Positions 42,360 through 50,664 of a stretch of 64,000 nucleotides of DNA are shown here, piece after piece. Within the stretch, counting starts at the first letter, position 1; the number at the start of each line of letters is the position of its first letter. The stretch lies in assembly GCA_008704415.1 (NCBI GenBank), contig VXIS01000022.1, forward strand, positions 214,417 through 278,416. The letters run 5' to 3'. This DNA comes from Sphaerosporella brunnea (lineage: Eukaryota > Ascomycota > Pezizomycetes > Pezizales > Pyronemataceae). A program made the translations under genes and the position numbers. The notes below the pieces were generated by a model. That model was given only the letters and a program-made list of their open reading frames with translations. It did no database searches and was not told where the DNA came from.

Positions 42360-42740
42360 TACGCGCGATGCAAAGATCAGGAGCGAACGAACCGTGACGC
42401 GGTTGACGATTGCTCCAGCGTCCGCGGCAAGGGGCGGGGTTGCTGCCGGTAGCGTCGTGTGCAGTCGGGGTCGGCGTGTGGGAGAGAGACATTGGTTGGT
42501 GGTCTGATGGCGGTCTTCGTCAGGCTGCGGCGCCCCTGGGGCTGGCTGGTTGGCATTGTCGGCAGTGTTTGTGATCAACACCATCAGCGGTGCCATTTTG
42601 AAATACCGAAAAACGAGCGAACCGTGGCGCGGTTGCCGATTGCTCCGGCGTCCGCGGCGAGGGACGGGGTTGCTGACTGTGGCAGCGGCTGCAGTAGGGG
42701 TGGGCGTGCGGGAGACAGGCATCGCTTGGAAGTCGGGTCA
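42360..42740 (-). repeat. Direct duplication of ~115 bp, period ~210 bp
   Basis: The block GCGAACGAACCGTGACGCGGTTGACGATTGCTCCAGCGTCCGCGGC... (about 42404-42495, shown only in part) recurs as GAGCGAACCGTGGCGCGGTTG ... at about 42614-42725, both ending in a GGCGTGYGGGAGA-type stretch. The duplication lies between the coiled-coil gene and the acidic-repeat gene. Confidence 0.6.
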
Positions 42741-42797
42741 TCGATGTCGTGGCCACTCTGAGCGTCGAGATCGACGGCCAGGTCCAGCTGCGGGCTG

Positions 42798-43826
42798 TCA
42801 GGGAACGGCCGAGGTTTCCTGTTGCCCGAAAGGTGGCGGCTCATGATGCCACGGACCGACATCTGGACGACGGCCGAATCCGGCACCAGGAACTCCACGG
42901 GCGTCATGGCCATCTTCCGAAAGTTCAAGGCGACGACGGGCACCAACAACTCCACGAGCGTCATCCTCATCATCCGAAAGAAGTGCAGCTCCACGTCCGT
43001 CATCCTCATCATCCGAAAGAAGTGCAGCTCCGCGACCGTCATCCTCATCATCCGAAAGAAGTGCAGCTCCCCGACCGTCATCCTCATCATCCGAAAGAAG
43101 TGCAGCTCCGCGACCGTCATCCTCATCATCCGAAAGAAGTGCAGCTCCGCGACCGTCATCCTCATCATCGGAAAGTGCATAGCGATCAGCGCCGCGGTCT
43201 TCGTTAGCTTGGAGTTCCTCGGGCAACTCCAGCACTGGGCGCTGTGGCAGCGGCCGAAGCGGCCGGGTGCCGAAGTGCTTTTGGCTCCTGAGCCCAGTCG
43301 CAAACATCTGCGTTCCGAATCGGTAAACCTTGTTGCCCGCGGCTACAACGTGCAGACCGGCGAACACAGCACGGTACCAGGTGTTCAGCGACAGGTGGTT
43401 AAAAGCCACCGTGAGAACGCTAGCCCACAGGCTCTCCGAACCAGTCTTGTTCTTGGGATGGGAAATCCCCCTTCCCTGGGCGACGACCAATTTCACAAGA
43501 AGAACATCAAACTTCTCCTCGTTTCCTCCGGGGGCGGCAAGGCCGTACCTGGCGTACTCTTCCGCGACTGTCATTCTGTCGGATGCAAAGTTAGCTTTGC
43601 CAGGTAGCGGAGGACACATCGATCGACTCACGGGTTGTTGCAAATAGGTTGTCACTAGTCTAGAACGTGTGGCGATGTGATATATTGAGGGTAAGGAGTT
43701 CTCGCGACGCGGTTGTTGTATCGCCTCGCTGGATGGGCTGCTGCGCATCGCAGTGTTGTTGGGTCGGCGTGTTTCGCCTTGGGTGGAGAAAGAAGACCAG
43801 CCGAAGGTAGGGAATATCGGCAGCAC
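42798..43826 (-). CDS. Protein with six 13-residue acidic repeats
   Basis: A 342-codon frame. Residues ~75-190 look like an ordinary folded segment (EEKFDVLLVKLVVAQGRG ... NTWYRAVFAGLHVVAAG) of unknown family. Residues ~217-290 are tandem copies of LSDDEDDGRGAAL encoded by a perfect-length 39-bp minisatellite, then a basic stretch and a Pro/His-rich end. A long plus-strand frame exists over the repeats only because 39 is a multiple of 3. The protein could be nuclear (acidic and basic patches). An intron may lie near the N terminus, since codons 1-70 are less convincing. Confidence 0.4.
   Translation of the reverse strand: MLPIFPTFGWSSFSTQGETRRPNNTAMRSSPSSEAIQQPRRENSLPSIYHIATRSRLVTTYLQQPVSRSMCPPLPGKANFASDRMTVAEEYARYGLAAPGGNEEKFDVLLVKLVVAQGRGISHPKNKTGSESLWASVLTVAFNHLSLNTWYRAVFAGLHVVAAGNKVYRFGTQMFATGLRSQKHFGTRPLRPLPQRPVLELPEELQANEDRGADRYALSDDEDDGRGAALLSDDEDDGRGAALLSDDEDDGRGAALLSDDEDDGRGAALLSDDEDDGRGAALLSDDEDDARGVVGARRRLELSEDGHDARGVPGAGFGRRPDVGPWHHEPPPFGQQETSAVP
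42961..43180 (-). repeat. 39-bp minisatellite, six units
   Basis: Units start at 42961, 43000, 43039, 43078, 43117 and 43156, exactly 39 bp apart. They read TCATCCTCATCATCCGAAAG then AAGTGCAGCTCCGCGACCG with one or two substitutions per unit; the last is partial. Confidence 0.95.
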
Positions 43827-43921
43827 ACGTTAACGCCGAGTTCGCTTCGGTGAAACATCCGTGTCGTGGTCGCAGCATCCACCACGACAGAGTTGAAGCT
43901 TGCGTTTGCCCAAACGTGCAT

Positions 43922-44412
43922 TCAAGTCAGTCTTGACGGTGTCAGTGATGTGTTTTCGCAGGGAATCGACTGAGTTTGGAGCTTACTTAAAGCTGACTGT
44001 TCGTAGATCATGGCGGGACGAGCGGGAGGCGGTGGCTCAGGAGGAGGTGCGGTAGATGGCGGAACAGCCACAGGGGCTCCGGTGTCCCAGTGCGCCCTTA
44101 ATACGATGTCGGTCCAAACCGCAGCCTCACGAGGTAGTCGACGGTACCAGGAAGCCGCGCGGCCCTGCTGGCCATACCGAAACTGGCCATCAACGAACCT
44201 GTACACGCGCCGCTCATCCAGTGGCTGGCTGTACCGCTCAGGGTATATCTCGTATACCCTGATCGTGTTGGTAATTGCCCGCAGAAGCCCCGGCCTTTCC
44301 GTTTCCTTGAAAATAGCATCACGCCAAAAGCCGGTTTTGTCGTGCCAGCGGTTGTGGCGACACACGCGCAGTATGTAGCGGTGCAAAATGCTGTGCGTCG
44401 GATGGTCGAGAT
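43922..44412 (-). CDS. Hypothetical protein, N terminus replaced by MITE sequence
   Basis: The frame 43922-44653 is open for 243 codons, but its first ~80 codons fall in the MITE relic at 44413-44655. The remainder looks like normal coding: ILHRYILRVCRHNRWHDKTG, YEIYPERYSQPLDERRVYRF, then a Pro-rich tail. No family was recognised. If the gene is real, the MITE either disrupted its 5' part or donated a new start. Confidence 0.35.
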
Positions 44413-44655
44413 CTGCGTTTTCAATCGCGAGCCAGCGGGGCTGCTGTGTTGGGCGGGGTTGGGCTGAGCATAAGGCCGGCTGGCTGTAGGCTGCACGAGC
44501 TGTTGCTGATGATTGAAGAAGGCACAGCATTGTTGCTTCACTGACGATCACTCTGTGCCAATCCGCGCATGCAAAGACGCAGCCCACCGCCAGCCAGCTC
44601 GGGGGGCAGGTCCTTTCGATCCCCACGACGTGCGGGCTGGCTATCAGGAACACCG
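44413..44655 (-). mobile_element. Decayed family B MITE
   Basis: The left edge CTGCGTTTTCAATCGCGAGCC and right edge GGCTGGCTATCAGGAACACCG are degraded versions of the family B termini. The inside reads, reversed, CAGCAACAGCTCGTGCAGCC, matching 37138-37160. The flanking octamers do not match, so the insertion is old. Confidence 0.55.
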
Positions 44656-44659
44656 CGTA

Positions 44660-47440
44660 CTACTCGCCGGGATCGGGGTGGCCATGCGCCGTCGCACCTG
44701 GACTTCGGCCATGCGACACGAGTGCGGATACATACCTCGTGCCGGTGAGGTGTGCGAACCATTCTGCCGGGCAGGGGTGGGCATTGACTGTATGGGATCG
44801 CACAGCCGTCTGCGGCATCGTAATCCAGGATTTCATGCGAAGGCGCATATCCGTACGCCTGCGAACCGGCGTTGGGGGATCAGCAAACAGTGCAGTCGAA
44901 GCAAACCGTGGAGCGCTTCGACAGGCGGAACACTCTCGGGGTGTCGACGCCTCTTGATACTGGTCTACATGTGGGAACTGCAAACAGCTGGAAGCCGCGG
45001 CTTGTACCAAGCATTCCTGGCAAGCATAACGTATGCTATAACGCGGACTAGCCAGGACGTTTGATATCCAGTGGGAGATATTGAATCGCGCGTTGATCAG
45101 ACGCTTGGAACGCAGAGAACTCTACACGTTGACGCGGACTCCGCCTGACGATTTTTGATCGACAGCTGGTTCCGCATGTTTTACGGCGCTGGTGTCTCTG
45201 ACTGGATGTTTCGTAAGCAGAGACGCCAGCTGCAACGCGTGTGTTTATGGTGCCATGACACGCTACGGTTTTTCAACGCCAACGAAAGCTACCGAGTTGC
45301 GTATCGCAGACAGACGCTGCAAGATATAGCAAGGAACTGCAAGCGCAGCCCAGCTCGGGCGATATTCAATCTCGCGTCCGAGCTCGTCACAGAGCTCGCT
45401 GACACACCGCTCGCAGATCGCTATGCTTGCAGACGCAATTGCTAAAGCATTTCTTGCCATCCTTTTGAGTTATTCAAAGCGGAACACGGGATATCTTCGA
45501 TGCAGCCAACGGCCGTGATCTTGGGTTGTGTTTCTGTGTGTCTTGAAAGGGTGTTGTTACTGGCAGGGCCTCCGGGGGAGTTTGGGACTCAAAAGTTAGT
45601 TACCACGGTTTGCAGTAATAGACCCGAGAGCCAGACGTGAATTGACTGAGCCGACTACGATACACACCTTCCTTCCCTCGTAACGTGTGACGTGAACGTT
45701 TTACGACCAACTACAACTGCGGCTTGTGTTTCCACAAAGCGTAAAAACCACTGCGCAGAAGCCGAACAAAGCGTCAGAGGAAGCAGAAGCGGACGCTTCC
45801 AAGGCCGCAGCAGAGCTCTCACAAGTTCGCACTCCAGGCCAACCGCGGGGTGAGACCCCAAGTTCCCATTTCCACCCTGCCCTGGGGGTCTCAGACTCCT
45901 GATCGGTCGGTGTCCGCACTACCAACCGCGCACCCTCGACATTCCGCCCCCGCCACGGCGAGCATTCAGGATCGAGCGGCACACCCAGTCTCCCACCGCG
46001 ATTCGTTGCGCAACCGAGTTCGCCTTGCGGTGTGCACACAACCGCCATTCTCGAACGGGGTGCTGCCGTCGCAGCAGCGGCATCAGGAATTGCGTGTGGA
46101 GCAGGTCCGGAGTTCGACAAACCCCGGGCGCTATTCCCGCGCTCTGGGGAAGGAAGCGTCTGGGACAAGTGTATGTTAGTTGTGGCAGCGACTCGGTGGG
46201 TGCGCGGGCCCTGATTGACTGGTTGCGCGTCTGGTCGTCGGGTAGCTGGCGTGCGGGAACTGTGCACCGTCCTGCGAATCCTGCGCAGGCGCATGAAACG
46301 CGATTCCAGCAGACTGGGTGGCCGTGGGCAGCGGCAAAACGCCACACACGGACCCAACCCGCGAGCCTGTGTTTTGCCGGCAGGGCCGTGTACCTGCCGC
46401 GATGTCAGCGCATCGTTGCGATCCCGGCGCAGGACGTGCCCGCAGGACGTGCCCGCAGTTCGTGTCGTGGGCGTTGACGTGCGGCGCGATCACAGCGCGC
46501 ATCTCGGTCGCCTGGCGACGTGGTCGCTTTGGCAGACGAGGCGGTCGCTGTGCGGGCAACAGTGCACGGATGACGCCTCCGCTCGCAGCGGGTGGCGGCA
46601 CCCCTTGACAGCGCGGCCGACGCGGTGGCCGCGAAACGTTGGGGCCTGCAACTGCTCGCGCAGTCCCGATCGAAACTGTGGTTCTGCACGGTGGGTCACT
46701 CGCTGTGCGCATCTCGTAAGCGATGGGTTCGCATGGAATCCTGAGCAGGATATACACCGTGCGTGTTACATCCGGCCGGGGATATTCCTCCAGCTAGCTA
46801 CCGTTTTCGCGCGTCGATTATTACGCGGAAGCAGAGACCGGAACGCTGTGCTATCCCAGCGCGGCACTCGTCACGCTCACTGTTAGCCTCCACTCAAGAC
46901 ACAGCAACCAGGGGACTGCGCATGAAGCCGCAGCGACGAGTGGTACCCGCACATCCTGCATTCGCCAGTGAGTAGTTCCGGTCTCCACGCTTGCGGCATG
47001 ATAGGCGCCACGCGGCCAAGCCACGCACCACCCACGAGGGGAACCAGCCGCAGCCGGGAATACCCACCACCACCCCGGGCGGCAAGGGCTGGCATATTTG
47101 CCAGCGAGGCAACAACGGTATGAAATCGCGGAGTGACTAAATGTTGGCAGCGCATGGCACATTGCGACCAAGCTGCCCTTTCCACAGGCAGCGTCGATGC
47201 TGTACACGTTTTCCAGGACTGCGCGCGCAACCGAATCACATTGCATGCGGGCGGACACGATGAGAGCTGCGCGAAGGTTATTGGTTTTTCTACTGTTGTG
47301 ATATGAACCCGTAACCGCCCCCTGTCCCGGCTGCCCTTCGAATACATCCTGATACCACAGCCCCGAGCCCGTAGTGTCCAGCCCCCGTTACCCACGATCA
47401 TACCAACCCCAGCCGGTACTAGACCCCGATGATTCCATCC
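44660..47440. other. Unassigned GC-rich region
   Basis: About 2.8 kb with overlapping frames up to ~220 codons on both strands (for example 45701-46357 minus and 46215-46886 plus). The mutual overlap and lack of motifs suggest these are chance frames in GC-rich DNA. A small direct duplication CAGGACGTGCCCG lies at 46431-46458. Confidence 0.35.
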
Positions 47441-47620
47441 CTCTCTAATCATCCGCCGCCCATACCATCCTCCAAATCCAACCCTCGAATTATTGTTACA
47501 AAAGCCTGATCCAACGCCCCACCTTCCGCCCCTCTCTTACCATCCGCCGCCTATACCATCCTCCAAATCCAACCCTCGAAGTATTGTTACAAAAGCCTGA
47601 CCCAACGCCCCAGCTTCCCC
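47441..47620 (-). repeat. Tandem duplication of ~91 bp downstream of the kinase gene
   Basis: The block CTCTCTAATCATCCGCCGCC ... ATACCATCCTCCAAATCCAA ... TATTGTTACAAAAGCCTGA recurs 91 bp later with a few substitutions. It lies 3' of the minus-strand gene 47662-48810 and probably falls in its 3' UTR or terminator. Confidence 0.8.
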
Positions 47621-47661
47621 TTCAACCCCGCCCAGGAGCCAAGTAGATCGACTTCCCGCCA

Positions 47662-48810
47662 CTACAGCCCCATGATCCTCCACTGGGGCAAGCGCCCCTC
47701 GCGGTACGCCGGAATAACATCATCCCGCAGAAGCTTCAGAACGCGCCAGCGCTCGGCCTCGAACCAGAACGGGTCGATCCTGGTGAACGCCGTGGAGCAC
47801 GACGCGCCAAAGTCCAGCCACCACACGTGGCCGGCGTCGTCGACGAGGATGTTTCTGGGCAGCGCGTCGTCGTGCAGGACGCCCGCGGCGTGGACCTGCG
47901 CCAGCGCGGCGAGCGCGTCGTCGACGAGCTCCGGGCGCTGCGAGAGCCGCCCCGGCGCGGCGCTGATCGTTGTCGCGTTGGGGATGTACTCCAGCAGCAG
48001 GCCGACGGCCGGCACGGGCTGCGTTTTCCGCCACGCGCTCTTCCAGCCGCCGACGCGCTTGATCTGGCGCCACGAGCGCAGCTGCAGCGGGCCGTAGCAG
48101 AACGGCACCACGCGGCGGCTGCGCGCGGCGGTCGGCGGCGCGCACACGCCGTGGTGGCGCAGCGCGCAGTAGGCGTGGAATTCCGTCGCGAACGGGTCGT
48201 TCTCCTCCGGCTCCTTGTGCGCGAACAGCTTGAGGATGCGCTGCGAGCCGTCGGCCAGCGCGACCACCAGCACGGCGGCGGTCTCGGTCGTTTGGATTTC
48301 GCGCACAAACGTGCACGAGAAGTCGGGCAGCCACGGGATCGGCGGGTAGGGGTGCGGCTCGTCGAGGAGCTCCAGGTCGGTGAGCGTGCTTGGCTCGGCA
48401 GGCGGGCCATCGTACGGAGGCGGCGTCGGTTCGCACGTCGGTGTCGGGTGCTGTGCAGGGTGGGCGGTGATGTGGGAAGGGCTGGCGGGTTCGTGCGACG
48501 GCGACGGTTGGCGCACCGGTGCGGCATGCGACGGTGAGCCAGGCGTGGGGATACATGACGAGGGACTGAATGACTGCCGACAGGGAGCGCACGGTGAAGT
48601 CGGCGGCGTTTGAACGCGGGGAGCGTCGTCGCGCGAGGCCGCAAGAGCGGTGGGTTTTTTCTGGCGTCGCTTCGACGTGTCGCTGTAGGAAACGGGGGAT
48701 CTTTTGCGAAGATTGTAGCGGTAATTTGGTGGTTGTTCGTCAGTCGTGATTCGTGGTCGCTTCGCTTGCGAACTGGGCTCGCATGGAGCAGATCGCTTCG
48801 TGGCGGGCAT
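47662..48810 (-). CDS. Kinase-like protein (fungal, possibly effector-type)
   Basis: I start at the ATG at 48810 (382 codons): it gives MPATKRSAPCEPSSQAKRPR, a nuclear-localisation-like N terminus, whereas the upstream Met at 48993 adds a low-complexity stretch. After a Pro/Ser-rich region (~40-190) comes a kinase-like domain: ILKLFAHKEP with a candidate Lys, FATEFHAYCAL with a candidate Glu, VGLLLEYIPNA as hinge, HDDALPRNILV as catalytic loop (Asp present) and WWLDFGAS with the DFG Asp kept. Helix-rich sequence ends the protein. Key residues are intact, in contrast to the gene at 25818-27647. It lies ~460 bp downstream of the PD-(D/E)XK-like gene on the same strand. The combination is reminiscent of nuclease and kinase modules in Crinkler-type eukaryotic effectors. 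Confidence 0.7.
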   Translation of the reverse strand: MPATKRSAPCEPSSQAKRPRITTDEQPPNYRYNLRKRSPVSYSDTSKRRQKKPTALAASRDDAPRVQTPPTSPCAPCRQSFSPSSCIPTPGSPSHAAPVRQPSPSHEPASPSHITAHPAQHPTPTCEPTPPPYDGPPAEPSTLTDLELLDEPHPYPPIPWLPDFSCTFVREIQTTETAAVLVVALADGSQRILKLFAHKEPEENDPFATEFHAYCALRHHGVCAPPTAARSRRVVPFCYGPLQLRSWRQIKRVGGWKSAWRKTQPVPAVGLLLEYIPNATTISAAPGRLSQRPELVDDALAALAQVHAAGVLHDDALPRNILVDDAGHVWWLDFGASCSTAFTRIDPFWFEAERWRVLKLLRDDVIPAYREGRLPQWRIMGL

Positions 48811-49128
48811 GGTGGGAGAGGATCGACAAACGGTGGGTCGCGATTGAGCGCAGGAGGTGTGATGTCGAAGTAGAGGGGGTTGTGACTGAACGGTGGTGTT
48901 GGGGGTTGTTGTCTGCCAGGGAGAGGGCAAGCGGGATTGGGTTTGTTGATGTTTTTGTTGTGGTGGCGGTTGCGATGGCAACCCGGTTTGCACGGTTTGC
49001 AGAAGTAGTGATTGGAGATAAGATCAGACATGGACAGCGGCAAGATAAGGTGATAATCATTGCTGACAAAATATGCGCCGCAGCCGCCAGTCGCGCCACG
49101 CACATTCGCGTCAAGCCACAGCGGTAAA

Positions 49129-49190
49129 CAAACAAATCAACAAACAAATCAACAAACAAATCAACAAACAAAGTAAACAAACAAAATCAC
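49129..49190 (+). repeat. 12-bp microsatellite upstream of the kinase gene
   Basis: CAAACAAATCAA is repeated perfectly three times (49129-49164), followed by diverged copies to ~49190. It lies between the PD-(D/E)XK-like and kinase-like genes, in the probable promoter or 5' UTR of the kinase gene. Confidence 0.9.
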
Positions 49191-49266
49191 CAAACAAACA
49201 CACGACAACAAACTGCGTCCTGAAATTCCCGTTTCTCCCCCATTGCGATGGCCTGCACATACCGAC

Positions 49267-50259
49267 CTACACGCCTTCGGCTGCTGCCTTGGCTGCCAAT
49301 CGCGGACTGCGGCGGCGCGGGACAGCAGCCTCCTGGACCTGCACTTCCTTCTCCTCCTTGGTTACCTCATTGATCCCCGCCACCGTGGAACGCGTCAGGG
49401 CGCCCCGGCCCGCCTTGGTCGATTTAGGCAGACTCCACTCCCCGCCATCCAAAGCCGCCATCATGTGCAGATGCCAGGCGGCCAACGCGACGCCCCAGTC
49501 GCGGTCTCCGCCTTCGAGCCGAACCGCCTCCGCGACCTTCAACGCGCCAAACTCCGGCCCGCGCTGCAGCGCCACGAACTCGCGGTCGGTGACCACGTAT
49601 CCCCACCTGCAGTTGTCGCGATTCATGTAGTAGTTGAGCTGGCTGAGGACCTGGCGGTACTCGAGGTTCTGCGTCGACGACCGCGGCGCGTCGCGCCACT
49701 CCGACCGCCACTTCCACGAGACCTTGACGTCGCCGACGAGCCGGATCTCGCGCGCGGGGAAGACGATGCCGACGCGGTCGGCGCTGCAGCCGACGTTGGC
49801 GCCGCCGCAGTCCTGCAGCTCGCAGCCGGGCGCCGCCGCCAGCGCGCGGTTCAGATGCAGCGTCAGCGAGCGCCGGAGGAAGTCCGCGACCTCGGCCTCG
49901 CACGCGAATTCCTTCGACGCGATGCCTTTCTGCGGGGACACGTACGCGGGCTGCTCGGCGACGCGCGTCGCGTGCAGGGCGTCCGCGAACCGCGCGAGAC
50001 ACGCCGACCGCGAGAACTCCGCCCACGGCTGCAGCGCGTCGCGCTTGATGTCGGTGTAGCGGTATTCGTGGCGGCTGCGCGTGTTCGGCCCGCCGGGCAC
50101 GACGCGGCTCGCGACGGACGGCACCTCGATGTCGAACGAGCGCAGGTACGTGTGCAGCGACGGATGGCCGGCGGGCGCGGGGCGCAGCGCGAGCGTGGAT
50201 CGGGCCGGCGTGGCGGGGGCCGCAACCGTGGGCTTTGGTTTGGTGTCGCGCTTGGGCAT
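49267..50259 (-). CDS. PD-(D/E)XK nuclease-like protein
   Basis: The frame is open from 50664, but I prefer the ATG at 50259 (330 codons, starting MPKRDTKPKP), which resembles the basic start of the neighbouring kinase gene. Numbered from 50664: SADRVGIVF holds a candidate Asp (~296), then IRLVGDVKVSWKW holds D312-x-K314, followed by YRQVLSQLNYYMNRDNCRWG and YVVTDREFVALQR. This order (Asp, D/ExK, then an alpha helix with Q and a YGF-like strand) fits the PD-(D/E)XK-type domain in many uncharacterised fungal proteins with the signature '(E/D)xKPSWKW...EYRQVLSQVNxYM...YGxxxTDxExVAxRR'. The C terminus RRRSPRLAAKAAA is basic. No signal peptide was seen. Predicted nuclear; nuclease activity is inference. 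Confidence 0.65.
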   Translation of the reverse strand: MPKRDTKPKPTVAAPATPARSTLALRPAPAGHPSLHTYLRSFDIEVPSVASRVVPGGPNTRSRHEYRYTDIKRDALQPWAEFSRSACLARFADALHATRVAEQPAYVSPQKGIASKEFACEAEVADFLRRSLTLHLNRALAAAPGCELQDCGGANVGCSADRVGIVFPAREIRLVGDVKVSWKWRSEWRDAPRSSTQNLEYRQVLSQLNYYMNRDNCRWGYVVTDREFVALQRGPEFGALKVAEAVRLEGGDRDWGVALAAWHLHMMAALDGGEWSLPKSTKAGRGALTRSTVAGINEVTKEEKEVQVQEAAVPRRRSPRLAAKAAAEGV

Positions 50260-50664
50260 GTTTGTTGACGCGACGGACGGGACTGTGCGAGCTCTGGCGA
50301 TATGCCGGCGATGTGTGCGGCTGATGTGTTGTCGCACAGCATCATGCATGAAGCGGTGCGCCGCTGTGGCTGCGGGCGCTGCGCCACCCTGCGCGTGATG
50401 TTCGATGACCCACGACGATTTAGGGATTACCAATCGCTGCATTGTTTGAGATAGACTTCGTTTCATGGGCTCGGATGTGCATCGGCCCAGTTGAAATGTT
50501 CCATGAGGTCTGTTGATCGGAAGCCCGCGTTCCGTCCGCAGTGGGATAGGCCGCAGCCGTTCGCTCGGGTCAACGGGGCAGGATACGCCGAGCACCTGTG
50601 CCCAAGCTTCCACCGCCATCCGGCCTGCTGGCTTCGGTGGTGATTGCACGAAGAACCTCCGCAA

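Noticed and set aside
42822..43607. Long plus-strand frame over the 39-bp repeats
   Set aside because: It is open only because the repeat length is a multiple of three; the minus-strand frame has the more protein-like flanks.
45850..46886. Overlapping frames of 100-220 codons as candidate genes
   Set aside because: Mutually overlapping on both strands, no domain, and GC-rich composition makes long chance frames likely.
47720..49103. Long Arg/Ala/Pro-rich frames overlapping the kinase gene, including a 455-codon one
   Set aside because: Low-complexity composition typical of shadow frames in GC-rich coding DNA; the kinase frame carries conserved motifs.
49243..50268. 341-codon plus-strand frame opposite the PD-(D/E)XK-like gene
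   Set aside because: Arg/Ala-rich shadow of a GC-rich gene with no motif; the minus frame has the recognisable signature.
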